This document shows, one piece after another, positions 19,999 to 29,661 of a stretch of 64,000 nt of DNA. This DNA is from Dongshaea marina. Lineage in GTDB: Bacteria; Pseudomonadota; Gammaproteobacteria; Enterobacterales; Aeromonadaceae. The notes under the pieces are model-generated. The model was not told where the DNA came from, made no database searches, and worked only from the letters and a program-made list of their open reading frames with translations. A program made the position numbers and the translations under genes. Location: the NCBI RefSeq assembly GCF_003072645.1, contig NZ_CP028897.1, positions 3,299,658-3,363,657 of the forward strand, given 5' to 3'. Position 1 is the stretch's first letter, and each line of letters starts with the position of its first letter.

Positions 19999-20442
19999 GT
20001 CGGGAGGCGCCCGACAGCGCCCTACTTTTGTATCGCCAAAAGTAGGCAAAATCTCGCTCAGCACTACGAGTCCCTCCGTAGAGCTTCGCAGCTCGGCGTC
20101 CTGCCTCTAACACATAAAAAGCCCAAATTACCTCAGTAGCTGAATCGAAGAAAGGAAGTTATGCCCCTCGTGAGCGAGATCCGGGGCGCCCCGGGAGATG
20201 CTCGTCGCTAACAACATCCATGTTTATCGCGGCATTCACACCTCCCTGTGTATCAGAAGTGCGGGCATCTTTGCCATATAGGGATATATTAATGCCGTGG
20301 AAGACAGGGCGTAGTTGCATAGCAACGTAGCGAGAGGCAGGATGCCGAACTGGGGAGGGCTTTCAGGATGATAGCCGCCTGAGAACGGCCTTGCCTGCTG
20401 CCGGTCAGCACCGGCATCTGCAGCATAGCTGCAAATCAGCCA
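19999..20442. repeat. Dispersed repeat, modules A1 (19999-20178) and B1 (20207-20442)
   Basis: Module A1 matches A2 over 180 bp with few differences; module B1 matches B2 over about 234 bp. A1 contains, read on the minus strand, the three-hairpin element: CTACG-GAGGGACT-CGTAG (20064-20081), CCTACTTTTG-n6-CAAAAGTAGG (20021-20046) and GTCGGG-n5-CCCGAC (from 19999). B1 carries TTGCATAGCAACG and GAGAGGCAGGATGCCGAAC. I find no coding frame that stands out. Confidence 0.75.
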
Positions 20443-20504
20443 TCCGCAGGAAAAAACAGGTTCAGTTTGATCTGCTGTCAGCTATTTGTGCCTGCGGCAC
20501 AGGT

Positions 20505-21134
20505 GTCGGGAGGCGCCCGACAGCGCCCTACTTTTGTATCGTCAAAAGTAGGCAAAATCTCGCTCCGCGCTACGAGTCCCTCCGTAGAGCTTCGCAACTC
20601 GGCGTCCTGCCTCTAAAACATAAAAGGCCATGATTGACTCTGTAGCTGAACCGAAGAGAGGAAGTTATGCCCCTCGTGAGCGAGCGCCGAGGCGAACCGT
20701 AGAGGATTGGAGTTGAGCAACAGAAGTTGCGAAAGCGTAGCCAGACCATGGGTGTAACCTCTCCCTGAGAGGTGTAACGAGAGGCAGGATGTCGAACTGG
20801 AAAGGAATATCATGGATGATATTCGGTCTGTCTACATGGTACTTCAATTATCAGAAGAGCAGAGGGTTAATCGAGGGGGCACCAGGGGATTGCACGCCGC
20901 TAACAACATCCATGTTTAACGCGACATTCACACCTCCCTGTGTATCAGGGGAAGGGCGTTCCCAGCCATACAGGATGTATCAATGCCGTGGCAGGTAGGG
21001 CGTAATTGCATAGCAATGAAGCGAGAGGCAGGATGCCGAACTGGGGAGGGCTATCAGGATGATAGCCGCCTGAGAACGGCCTTTGCCTGCCACCGGTCAG
21101 CACCGGTACTTGCAGCGAAGCTGCAGATTAGCTG
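20505..21134. repeat. Dispersed repeat, modules A2 (20505-20684) and B2 (20899-21134)
   Basis: Second copy of the A-B pair in the same orientation. A2 and B2 are separated by 214 bp instead of 28 bp; the extra segment carries another GAGAGGCAGGATG motif near 20779. Hairpins are kept: CTACG-n8-CGTAG (20560-20577) and CCTACTTTTG-n6-CAAAAGTAGG (20527-20552). Together the two copies fill the 1.3-kb gap between pgpB and fabB. Confidence 0.75.
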
Positions 21135-21163
21135 TACGTAGCAAAAACTCCGGAATGCCCCAT

Positions 21164-21196
21164 AAAAAAGCGGAGCTCAGTGAGCTCCGCTTTTTA
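21164..21196 (-). terminator. Rho-independent terminator of fabB
   Basis: Perfect stem AAAAAGCGGAGCTC...GAGCTCCGCTTTTT with a 3-base loop, ending about 20 bp past the fabB stop. Symmetrical, so it could also stop plus-strand transcription. Confidence 0.88.
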
Positions 21197-21215
21197 ACTC
21201 TGTTGAAGACGTCAG

Positions 21216-22430
21216 TTAGCCTTTGTACTTACTAAAGACCAGAGTTGCATTGGTGCCACCAAAGCCGAAGCTATTGGTCATCACATGCTCAAGATCGACC
21301 GTCTTAGTCTCGGTGACCACAGGGATACCTGCCGCCCCTTCATCCAGGGTCTCGATGTTGATGCTTGGTGCGATGAAGCCATGCTCCATCATCAGCAGGG
21401 TGTAGATAGACTCATGAACGCCAGCCGCACCCAGTGAGTGTCCGGTCATCGCCTTGGTTGCCGAGATATCAGGAACCTGGTCACCGAAGACATTTTTGAT
21501 CGCTCTAAGCTCGACCGTATCGCCCGCAGGAGTCGAGGTACCATGAGTGTTAATATACTGGATGTCACCACCAACAGTTGCCATCGCCTGCTTCATGCAG
21601 CGCTCGGCACCCTCACCCGATGGAGCAACCATGTCGGCACCATCAGAGGTCGCACCATAGCCAGTGATTTCGGCGTAGATATGGGCACCACGGGCCAGAG
21701 CATGCTCCAGCTCTTCGATCACCAGTACACCGCCACCGCCAGCGATGACAAAACCATCGCGATCGGCATCATAGGTACGAGATGCTTTCTCAGGAGTTTC
21801 GTTATACTTGGTCGACAAGGCGCCCATGGCATCGAATTCCATCGCCATGGTCCAGTCCAGCTCTTCACCACCACCAGCAAAGACCACATCCTGCTTTCCA
21901 AGCTGGATCTGCTCAACCGCGTTACCCACGCAGTGAGAGCTGGTCGCACAGGCAGAGCTCAGGGAGTAGTTCACACCCTTGATCTTAAAAGGAGTAGCCA
22001 GACAAGCAGAGGTCGTCGAGCCCATGGTACGCGTCACCATGTAAGGTCCTACGCGACGCACACCCTTAGAGCGCATGATATCTGCAGCTTCAACCTGGTT
22101 GCGCGAAGAGGCACCACCGGATCCAACGATGAGGCCGGTACGCACATTAGATACCTGCTCCTCAGTCAGACCTGCATCTTCAATCGCCTGTTGCATGCTC
22201 AGATAGGTAAAACCTGCCGCATCCCCCATGAAGCGCATGATCTTGCGATCGATGTGCTCAGAAGGAACCAGATCTGGTTTACCCCAGACATGGCTGCGCA
22301 TGTTTTGCTCTTTAAATTGCTCAGAGTAACTGATGCCCGACTTGCCTGCTTTGAGCGAAGCCAGGACTTCCTCTTTGTTGTTACCAATGCTAGAAACGAT
22401 ACCGATACCGGTGATTACCGCTCTTCTCAT
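21216..22430 (-). CDS. fabB: 3-oxoacyl-[ACP] synthase I FabB
   Basis: 404 residues from ATG 22430 (E. coli FabB is 406); the upstream TTG extension is rejected. It condenses acyl-ACP with malonyl-ACP and is required for unsaturated fatty acid synthesis. The Cys-His-His triad is visible: Cys in [10 protein letters not shown] (about 163), His in [12 protein letters not shown] (about 298) and His in [12 protein letters not shown] (about 333). Divergent from mnmC with a 115-bp gap, as in E. coli. Confidence 0.96.
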   Translation of the reverse strand: MRRAVITGIGIVSSIGNNKEEVLASLKAGKSGISYSEQFKEQNMRSHVWGKPDLVPSEHIDRKIMRFMGDAAGFTYLSMQQAIEDAGLTEEQVSNVRTGLIVGSGGASSRNQVEAADIMRSKGVRRVGPYMVTRTMGSTTSACLATPFKIKGVNYSLSSACATSSHCVGNAVEQIQLGKQDVVFAGGGEELDWTMAMEFDAMGALSTKYNETPEKASRTYDADRDGFVIAGGGGVLVIEELEHALARGAHIYAEITGYGATSDGADMVAPSGEGAERCMKQAMATVGGDIQYINTHGTSTPAGDTVELRAIKNVFGDQVPDISATKAMTGHSLGAAGVHESIYTLLMMEHGFIAPSINIETLDEGAAGIPVVTETKTVDLEHVMTNSFGFGGTNATLVFSKYKG

Positions 22431-22545
22431 GAAACAATCCAATCCCAACGTGTAAAGAATTGGGCCCAGTCTAACAGTTTTTTAGTAAAATACCGATCCG
22501 ATTTTGTGTAATCTGCCCAAGAGTAGGAAAATTTTCGAGGTTGAT

Positions 22546-24549
22546 TTGTCTAAAAAGCAGTTAGCACCCGCTCAAATCCAGTGGAATGAGCGTGGCACCC
22601 CGGTCTCCGATACCTTTGATGATGTTTATTTTTCATGTGATAACGGTCTGGCTGAAACTCAATACGTATTTCTGGAGCAAAATGAGCTACCCGAACGCTG
22701 GTCCACTCATCCCCATTCGCAGTTTGTGATCGGTGAGACCGGTTTTGGCACAGGTCTGAACTTTCTGGCTGCCTGGCAGCTCTTCAGAGAATACCTGAAA
22801 TCTTCAGCCCACTCACAGTGCCAGCGACTGCATTTTATCAGTGTGGAAAAACACCCACTGGCCCGCCATGACCTTGAGAAAGCCCTCTTAAGCTGGCCCG
22901 AACTCTCAAGCCTGAGTGAGCAGCTCATCGCCCGCTACCCGCAGGCAGTACCCGGTTGCCATCGCATCATCTTTGATGGGGGGCGCGCCACTTTGGATCT
23001 CTGGCTCGGGGAAGCACTGGAATGCTTTGGTGACATGGCCACCACCAGCAGGGGTCTGGTCGACTGCTGGTTTCTCGATGGCTTTGCACCAGCCAAAAAT
23101 CCCGAGATGTGGCAGCAGCCGCTGTTTGAAAAGATGGCACTCCTGTCCCGGGAGAAAGCAAGCTGCGCCACCTTCACCGCTGCCGGGTTTGTTCGTCGTG
23201 GCTTGATTGAGGCCGGCTTTAACATGCGTAAGGTCAAGGGCTTTGGCCATAAGCGCGACATGCTGGCCGGGAGGCTGGGCCAGCTTAAGGCAGCACAGAC
23301 ACTGGCCCCCTGCGACCAAAGAGCGCCCTCATCAGCCAGTAGCTTTACTGTGATTGGCGGAGGACTCGCCAGTGCCTGCACCACCCTCGCCTTGACCCGC
23401 CGTGGGAAACGGGTGCGTCTGTTATGCGAGGGCTCAGAGCTTGCGACAGGAGCCTCCGGCAATCGCCAGGGAGCGCTTTACCCACTGCTCAATGGAGAGC
23501 ATGATCGCCTGAGTCAATTCTACTCCCTGGCATTTGGCTACAGTCACCGCCTTGTTGAGACGCTTGCTGAGAGTTACCCCATCGCCCATGATTGGTGTGG
23601 GGTCACTCAGCTCGCCTATGATGCCAAGAGTAAGGCCAAGCTCGACAAGATGCGCGAGGCAAACTTCCCCGATAGCCTGGTCAAACCACTCTCGGTCGAC
23701 GAGACAGAGCGGCTTAGCGGAGTTGAATTGGGGGTGACAGGGGTCAGCTATCCACAAGGAGGCTGGATCTATCCTAAGGAGCTGACCCAGGCTCTCATTG
23801 CCGAGGCTCATAAAAGCGGGCTACTGGAACTTAGGTATAACTGCCGGGTCACCGAGCTTATGCGCCACCAGGAGCAATGGTTGCTCACAACCCGGGACGG
23901 TGAAAAGCTGGAGGCTGAGGCCGTGATTGTCGCCGCGGGTGCCAACTGCACTGATTTTTCGCCACTTGCCGAGCTCCCTGTGAGCCCGGTACGAGGCCAG
24001 GTCTCTCACCTGCCAACCCAGCCTCCAATTCAGGACCTGAAAACTGTTTTATGCTATCAGGGATACTGCACCCCGACACATCAGGGGAGTCACTGCATCG
24101 GAGCAAGCTTTATTCGCGGTGAACGCTCGGTGAAATTTAGCCTCGAAGAACATCAGCAAAATAAGCAGCGCTTGGTTGACTCCCTTCCCGCCCTGAAGTG
24201 GCCATCGGAGTTGGACTTTTCAAAGCCCGACGGCCGGGCAGGCCTGCGCTGTACCAGCCGGGACCACCTGCCACTGGTTGGCCAGGCGACCAACTACCCC
24301 GAGCTCAAAGAGCGGGCTAAGCATTTAAGCCCCGGGAAATCGGCCGAACTGCAGTGCTACCAACCTGAGCTCTATCTCATTGCGGCTCTGGGCTCCCGGG
24401 GTCTGTGCTCAGCTCCCCTGTGTGGTGAGCTGCTGGCGGCACAGCTTTGTGGTGAGCCTTTGCCGCAGAGTCATCAACAGCTCAGGGAGCTCTCTCCCAA
24501 TCGCTTTTGGATGCGTAAGTTGGCAAAGGGAGCGCCGCTGCCCGCTTGA
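22546..24549 (+). CDS. mnmC: tRNA 5-methylaminomethyl-2-thiouridine biosynthesis bifunctional protein MnmC
   Basis: 667 residues if started at TTG 22546, which has GAGG 6-9 bases upstream and gives the usual family length; no ATG is available and the longer frame from 22504 lacks a ribosome site. The N-terminal SAM methyltransferase domain contains VIGETGFGTGLNFL and DCWFLDGFAPAKNPEMW. The C-terminal FAD oxidoreductase starts with VIGGGLASACTTLALTRRG. The protein first removes the carboxymethyl group (FAD domain) and then methylates U34 of tRNAs for Lys, Glu and Gln. Confidence 0.94.
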   Translation: MSKKQLAPAQIQWNERGTPVSDTFDDVYFSCDNGLAETQYVFLEQNELPERWSTHPHSQFVIGETGFGTGLNFLAAWQLFREYLKSSAHSQCQRLHFISVEKHPLARHDLEKALLSWPELSSLSEQLIARYPQAVPGCHRIIFDGGRATLDLWLGEALECFGDMATTSRGLVDCWFLDGFAPAKNPEMWQQPLFEKMALLSREKASCATFTAAGFVRRGLIEAGFNMRKVKGFGHKRDMLAGRLGQLKAAQTLAPCDQRAPSSASSFTVIGGGLASACTTLALTRRGKRVRLLCEGSELATGASGNRQGALYPLLNGEHDRLSQFYSLAFGYSHRLVETLAESYPIAHDWCGVTQLAYDAKSKAKLDKMREANFPDSLVKPLSVDETERLSGVELGVTGVSYPQGGWIYPKELTQALIAEAHKSGLLELRYNCRVTELMRHQEQWLLTTRDGEKLEAEAVIVAAGANCTDFSPLAELPVSPVRGQVSHLPTQPPIQDLKTVLCYQGYCTPTHQGSHCIGASFIRGERSVKFSLEEHQQNKQRLVDSLPALKWPSELDFSKPDGRAGLRCTSRDHLPLVGQATNYPELKERAKHLSPGKSAELQCYQPELYLIAALGSRGLCSAPLCGELLAAQLCGEPLPQSHQQLRELSPNRFWMRKLAKGAPLPA

Positions 24550-24560
24550 GTACCCTCATG

Positions 24561-24590
24561 AAAAAGCACCACATTTGAGTATGTGGTGCT
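24561..24590 (-). terminator. Rho-independent terminator of the DUF922-like gene
   Basis: Read on the minus strand: AGCACCACAT, 6-base loop, ATGTGGTGCT, then TTTTTC. It sits between the convergent mnmC and the 24714 gene and may serve both. Confidence 0.8.
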
Positions 24591-24713
24591 CTTCCCAGTT
24601 GAGTGGATCCGCATCTCCTGCATCGATTGGTCCGCAGCTCGCTATTCTAGCTCTCGCTACATTGCTCTGGGTGCAACTTACCCACAGAGCTTAGTGGATA
24701 TACATCCTGGGTG

Positions 24714-25331
24714 TTAGGAGCCTGTGACAGGCCAGCTTAGGCCAAGCTTAGCTCCCCGCTCACTTCGCTCACGAAATACGCGCATCTTTTGGGCTGCAAG
24801 ATGGAGCTGCCGATAACCAATCGCATCGGCCTGCTGACGGAGCTGTGCACAGCTATCATTTCGGGATAGATTATCAAAACTCTTGGCTATCTGGGCTGCG
24901 GCATCCAGAACGATCCATTTATGCTGCTCCTCATATTCGCCACTCGCCTCCAGATAGCGCTGCCAAAGGCGTTGCTCCTGCTGAGACACCGCGTCGCTCT
25001 CCTCCCAGTTAGGCAGAGTTACCTGGATCTCTGTTATCACCTCTCCCCCTTTCACCAGGCACTGACCGGGCGCTTGTTTAAGATCAAATAGCCAGCGCAA
25101 TTGATAGCGGGCACTACCGGTTACCCGCCGCCCGGAGGGCTCTTTGGGACCCAGCTGACGGATTTGAGCGGCCAGGGTGTTCAGATCCGGCGCCTGTAGA
25201 TCATAGAAATTAACCTTGATCTGTACCACAGATGTGACAGCGTGAGGTATGGCTGCGATACATCCAGCACTCACTCCCAGCAACACTCCAACCAGAAGAG
25301 AGTACAAGACAGCCTTGTTCAACCGCATCAT
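24714..25331 (-). CDS. Secreted DUF922-like protein
   Basis: 205 residues with an N-terminal signal sequence (AVLYSLLVGVLLGVSAGC, about residues 7-24); the Cys at the end could be lipidated, though the box is imperfect. The body resembles DUF922 secreted proteins: a YDLQAPDLNTLAAQIRQLGP opening, a paired-Cys core, LPNW, and a helix with E-x-x-H. In DUF922 that helix often carries HExxH; here it reads YEEQH, so the first zinc-ligand His is replaced and protease activity is doubtful. Function unknown. It stands alone between convergent mnmC and a divergent nucleotidase. Confidence 0.6.
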   Translation of the reverse strand: MMRLNKAVLYSLLVGVLLGVSAGCIAAIPHAVTSVVQIKVNFYDLQAPDLNTLAAQIRQLGPKEPSGRRVTGSARYQLRWLFDLKQAPGQCLVKGGEVITEIQVTLPNWEESDAVSQQEQRLWQRYLEASGEYEEQHKWIVLDAAAQIAKSFDNLSRNDSCAQLRQQADAIGYRQLHLAAQKMRVFRERSERGAKLGLSWPVTGS

Positions 25332-25649
25332 TGATCCACCTTGATCCCATCCGGGTTAACGCTGTGTTTGACTGGTTTTTGGAGCCAGCCCACAAAACTT
25401 GCTCATGGGATCTCTCGTTACGGATAATCAGCTCCCTGAACTCTTACTACAAAACTAGTCCAGGCTGAATCACGCTGCAAAATAGTCAATATGTTCTAAA
25501 CTCGATCAAATAATACACAAATGAAGCCACTCCACCACGACACTTCTTCTGTGAAAAGGGTGTGGAGCTGTTTTCATTTGCTTCTGGGCAGAGAAGCATT
25601 AGACTGCTCCGGGTTGATCACCCGATTTCTGATGTAGGAGTTCTGGATA
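25332..25649. other. Divergent intergenic region
   Basis: 318 bp between two divergently read genes. It should hold promoters for both. The middle is AT-rich (AAAATAGTCAATATGTTC) but I can fix no promoter pair, operator or small gene with confidence. Confidence 0.4.
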
Positions 25650-27395
25650 ATGCGGGAGAACCGATTACAGCTTAGGCTCGTTCACCTCAACGATACCCAT
25701 TCTCACTTCGATCCCTCGGATCTGGTGCTCAACCCACCTGGTGCCCAGCAACATCACTCGATCAGCATCTCCTGCGGCGGTTATGCCCGGATCAGCCAAT
25801 TTTCCAAGGCCCAGCGAACACTCGCAAAAGAGCAGCAGCAGGAATTTTTGCTGCTGCATGCGGGGGATTCTTTCCAAGGCTCTTTGTATTTCAACTGCTT
25901 CAAGGGCGAAGCCAACGCAACTTTACTCAATGCGCTGGGGATTGATGCGATGACTCTGGGGAATCATGAGTTTGATCTCGACCACCAGTTGCTGGCTGAG
26001 TTTATCCAACAAGCCAAATTTGAAGTCCTGGCCTCCAACATAGAGTTTCGCGCCGATGATCCCCTGTACTCCTGCTACACCGAAGGAAAGCTCAAGTGTC
26101 ACCAAGGGGGAGAGCTCTCACAGCAGCTGATGTTAAAGGAGCTCAATGGTCATAAACTCGCCATTATCGGGGTCACCACCGAGCAGACCCCGGATATCGC
26201 CTGCCCTGAGCCAGGCACCCTGTTCCATAGTGTGCAGCAAACCACCCAGGATCTGATCGACAGACTCCGGCAATCCGGGATTGTGAACATCATTGTGCTC
26301 AGTCATCTCGGCATTGAGCAGGATCGTCAACTTGCCCGTTCGGTCGATGGACTCAGCCTCATCATAGGTGGACACACCCACACCCTTCAGGGCGATTTCT
26401 CTGCCCTGGGGCTTGTCACCGATGGTCCCTACGGCGAAATCATCAATCAGGTTCCGATCCTGCACGCAGGCAAGCACGCCGAAAGCCTGGGACTGGCCGA
26501 GATTGAGTTTGATGAGCAGGGGCAAGCTCGTTTGCTCCATGGAGCAACCTACTTCCTGCTTGGCCCGGAGCCGAAGCTTATTTGTGATACACCGCTATCC
26601 TGTGAGCAATACAAAAAGCTGGAGCAGACAATCTTCTCTCACCCGCAGCTCGTGTGTGTTGAAGATGATCCAGAGGTTGCCGGGATCATCACCAGGCGCT
26701 ATCAGCCCGCACTCCATGAGCTATCAAGAGCAATTGTCTGTGACGTCGAAGCTCCCCTGAGGCATAGCCGGCTGCCCAGTGATACCCTGCCCCATGGCAG
26801 CGAGATAGCGCCGCTGGTCACCCAATCTTTGCTGGAGTTTGCCCGCTTAGAAAGCCACCCGGTACACTTCGCGATTCATAACGCAGGAGGGGTTCGAACC
26901 TCACTGCCGGCAGGCGATCTGACCCGGGCCGATATTCTGGGTCGGTTACTTCCCTTTGCGATTCCACTGGTTATCTATCAGCTTCGTGGCCAGGAACTGC
27001 GCGAGCTTCTCGAGTCTGCCATTAACAATGCCCTGGATAACGGGGTAATTGGCACCGGGAGTGGCAGCTTTCCCTATGTGGCCAACCTTCGTTATCACTA
27101 CCAGGTTGAGGCACCTGCCGGGGAGAGGATCACTTTACTTGAGCATCGAAATGACGATGGACTGTGGCGGGAGGTCATTGCTGGTCATAAGTATCGGGCT
27201 GTCTCTTCCGCTTATACCGCCTCAGGCAAAGAGGGTTATGATCTTCTCGGTCAGCATTGTCCGACCAGCCAGATCCATCTCAGCACCACCCTGGGTGAGG
27301 CGTTTGAGCAGTACGCCCGCAACCAAAAGGTGCTACGGCGTCCCCGTGAGCCCCTGGTCAGCATCAAAGAGTCCAGCTCCTCCCGGGTGGCGTAA
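25650..27395 (+). CDS. 5'-nucleotidase/metallophosphoesterase family protein
   Basis: 581 residues. The N-terminal calcineurin-like phosphoesterase domain has HLNDTHSHF (12-20), LHAGDSFQGS, TLGNHEFD and IIGGHTHTLQG, all the dinuclear metal ligands. The C-terminal 5'-nucleotidase domain has HFAIHNAGGVRTSLPAGDLT and an aromatic substrate clamp (GSFPYVANLRY). There is no signal peptide, unlike UshA, so it would act in the cytosol unless exported by another route. It probably hydrolyses nucleotides or nucleotide sugars; exact substrate unknown. Confidence 0.85.
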   Translation: MRENRLQLRLVHLNDTHSHFDPSDLVLNPPGAQQHHSISISCGGYARISQFSKAQRTLAKEQQQEFLLLHAGDSFQGSLYFNCFKGEANATLLNALGIDAMTLGNHEFDLDHQLLAEFIQQAKFEVLASNIEFRADDPLYSCYTEGKLKCHQGGELSQQLMLKELNGHKLAIIGVTTEQTPDIACPEPGTLFHSVQQTTQDLIDRLRQSGIVNIIVLSHLGIEQDRQLARSVDGLSLIIGGHTHTLQGDFSALGLVTDGPYGEIINQVPILHAGKHAESLGLAEIEFDEQGQARLLHGATYFLLGPEPKLICDTPLSCEQYKKLEQTIFSHPQLVCVEDDPEVAGIITRRYQPALHELSRAIVCDVEAPLRHSRLPSDTLPHGSEIAPLVTQSLLEFARLESHPVHFAIHNAGGVRTSLPAGDLTRADILGRLLPFAIPLVIYQLRGQELRELLESAINNALDNGVIGTGSGSFPYVANLRYHYQVEAPAGERITLLEHRNDDGLWREVIAGHKYRAVSSAYTASGKEGYDLLGQHCPTSQIHLSTTLGEAFEQYARNQKVLRRPREPLVSIKESSSSRVA

Positions 27396-27475
27396 GAGGA
27401 TTTATTTAAACCAAAGCTGACAGCTCAACAGAGCCTGAGGTGTCAGGCTGCCATTTATTTGCCAAACTAGAATAA

Positions 27476-28264
27476 ATGACCCTGTCTGTGACCGGCATGT
27501 TTAAGCGACTTTTTTATGGGGGGCTCTGTCTCCTGGTTGTGTTCAGTGCACCACTGAAAGCGCGCACCCTGATTAAGGTGGGAGGCTATGCTTTTGCCCC
27601 TTTTGTACAAAAGTCCGATGCTGATCACTATCAGGGGATCAGCTTACAGATGATCCAGGCCCTCAATCAGATCCAGAGCCGTTACCAGTTTGTGTTTGTC
27701 CCAACCACCCCAAAGAGTCGCTACCAGGCTTTCGAACGTCACCGTTTTGATATGCTTCTTTTTGAAAGTAAGCGCTGGGGCTGGAAGGGTTACCCGGTGG
27801 AGACGACCAAAGAGTTTCTAACTGGTGGGGAGCTATATATAGCTCTGAATAAAGAGGGCCGGGATCAACACTATTTTGACAAACTCAGCAACAAACGGCT
27901 GATCGGTGTTTTGGGTTACCACTATGGTTTTGCCAGCTTCAACAGCGACCCAAACTGGCTGCATTCAAAATTTAAGATCCTGCTGGTCAAAAACAATCAG
28001 GCGAGTATCGATGCACTGCTCAAGGGACGGGGCGATATCGCCACGGTCACCGTCTCTTTTCTGTATCTCTACCTGCATCAACACCCTGAGCTCAAGGGAA
28101 AGCTCCTGATCTCCAAAAAGATGGATCAGCTCTACCATCACACCATTTTGATCCGTCAGGGGAGCCGACCTTCGGTGGATGAGCTGGAGAAGATGCTTGA
28201 TGAGCTCAAAAAAAACGGGACCTTTGATCGGCTATTTCATAACCTCATCGGTCCCGTATGGTGA
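27476..28264 (+). CDS. Periplasmic solute-binding protein, family 3-like
   Basis: 262 residues, or 255 if started at ATG 27497. A signal sequence (RLFYGGLCLLVVFSAPLKA) leads into an SBP_bac_3-type fold beginning IKVGGYAFAPFVQK and continuing GISLQMIQALNQ. A second lobe carries GVLGYHYGFASF and KGRGDIATV. No ABC permease or ATPase gene is adjacent, so it may act as an orphan receptor or with a distant transporter. Convergent with aroA. Confidence 0.75.
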   Translation: MTLSVTGMFKRLFYGGLCLLVVFSAPLKARTLIKVGGYAFAPFVQKSDADHYQGISLQMIQALNQIQSRYQFVFVPTTPKSRYQAFERHRFDMLLFESKRWGWKGYPVETTKEFLTGGELYIALNKEGRDQHYFDKLSNKRLIGVLGYHYGFASFNSDPNWLHSKFKILLVKNNQASIDALLKGRGDIATVTVSFLYLYLHQHPELKGKLLISKKMDQLYHHTILIRQGSRPSVDELEKMLDELKKNGTFDRLFHNLIGPVW

Positions 28265-28310
28265 TAGGGAAGGTTGAGCCCTCCCCTGTTTCAGAAAAAC
28301 CTCAGGTCAC

Positions 28311-29593
28311 TCAGCGGCAAACCAAAGATTCAAATCGCTCAAAGTAATCCGGAAATGTCTTAGAGGTACAGCCAGGATCATTGATGGTCACCTGAGTTTC
28401 GCCCAGGGCAACCAGGGAGAAGCACATCGCGATTCGATGATCGTTGTAGGTATCGATCGCCGCATGCTTGAGGCTGGCGGGCGGAGTCACCTCGATATAG
28501 TCCTCCCCTTCAACCACTTCGGCTCCGACTTTACGTAACTCGGTGGCCATCGCAGCCAGGCGGTCGGTCTCCTTGACCCGCCAGTTGTAGATGTTGCGGA
28601 TTGTGGTTTTTCCTTTGGCAAACAACGCAGTGACGGCAATGGTCATGGCCGCATCCGGGATATGGTTCAGATCAAGATCGACCCCGTGGAGCTCCCCTCG
28701 CTCAACCTCTATATAGCGCTCACTCAGGGTCACCTTAGCCCCCATCTGCTCAAGCACCTCGGCAAAGCGAATATCTCCCTGCATACTGTTGCAACCAATG
28801 CCAGTCACCCGCACCTTGCCACCAGCAATAGCACCTGCTGCCAGGAAATAGCTGGCCGAAGAGGCATCGCCCTCGATCAACAGTTCCCCGGGAGCCTCAT
28901 AACTCTGGTTACCGCGAATATAGAAGGTTTGATAGTCATCATGCTCGACCACCACACCAAAGCTACGCATCAGGCGCAGGGTGAGCTCAACATAGGGTTT
29001 AGAGACCAGTTCACCGCTGATCAACAGACGGGTATCACCAGCCGCCATCGGAGCCGCCATCAGGAAAGCACTGAGGAACTGGCTGGAGATAGAACCATCA
29101 ATCCGTACTTCCCCCCCCACAAGCCTTTACCATTGATCATCACAGGTGGGTAACCATCCTGCTTCATGTAATGAATCTCGGCGCCGGCCTGGCGCAGGGC
29201 ATCCACCAGGTGAGCGATCGGCCGCTCCTCCATCCGAGGCTCTCCGGTCAGGGTATACTCTCCCGTTCCCAGACACAGGGCTGCACACAGAGGGCGCATC
29301 GCCGTTCCGGCGTTGCCCAAAAAGAGCTGTACCGGCTCGTTGACACTTAAGGGGCGTCCCAGTCCCTGAATGGTGCACTCACGGCGATCGTCTGAAAGCT
29401 GATAAGAGATCCCAAGCGATTTGAGGGCACTCAACATGTGGCGGATATCATCACTATCGAGAAGGTTGAGCAGGGTCGTTTGCCCTTTGGCCAGGGCTGC
29501 TAATAGCAGAGCCCGGTTCGAGATACTCTTGGAGCCGGGAAGATTGACCTCTCCCTCAACCCCTGTAATGGAATCCAAAGTTAACGATTTCAT
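28311..29593 (-). CDS. aroA: 3-phosphoshikimate 1-carboxyvinyltransferase AroA (frameshifted as given)
   Basis: EPSP synthase of the shikimate pathway. The N-terminal part runs from ATG 29593 (AGAAAGG upstream; [28 protein letters not shown], then [12 protein letters not shown]) to the C8 run at 29111-29118. The C-terminal part resumes as [15 protein letters not shown] and ends at 28311. Adding one base to the run restores [12 protein letters not shown] and about 427 residues, the normal length. In-frame partners and the essential pathway argue for an indel error. Third gene of serC-hisC-aroA. Confidence 0.92.
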
Positions 29594-29661
29594 ACGACCT
29601 TTCTGTCCTTTCATACTGCTTATCATCCGAAACTATCAGTGTTACTCACAAAGTACAATGG

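Noticed and set aside
20391-20633. Frame encoding PTAPYFCIVKSRQNLAPRYE-like peptide
   Set aside because: The same peptide-like string recurs wherever the hairpin repeat occurs, so it reflects the repeat and not a gene.
21438-22511. 357-codon plus-strand frame opposite fabB
   Set aside because: Antisense shadow of a confidently identified gene, with basic low-complexity content and no homology recognised.
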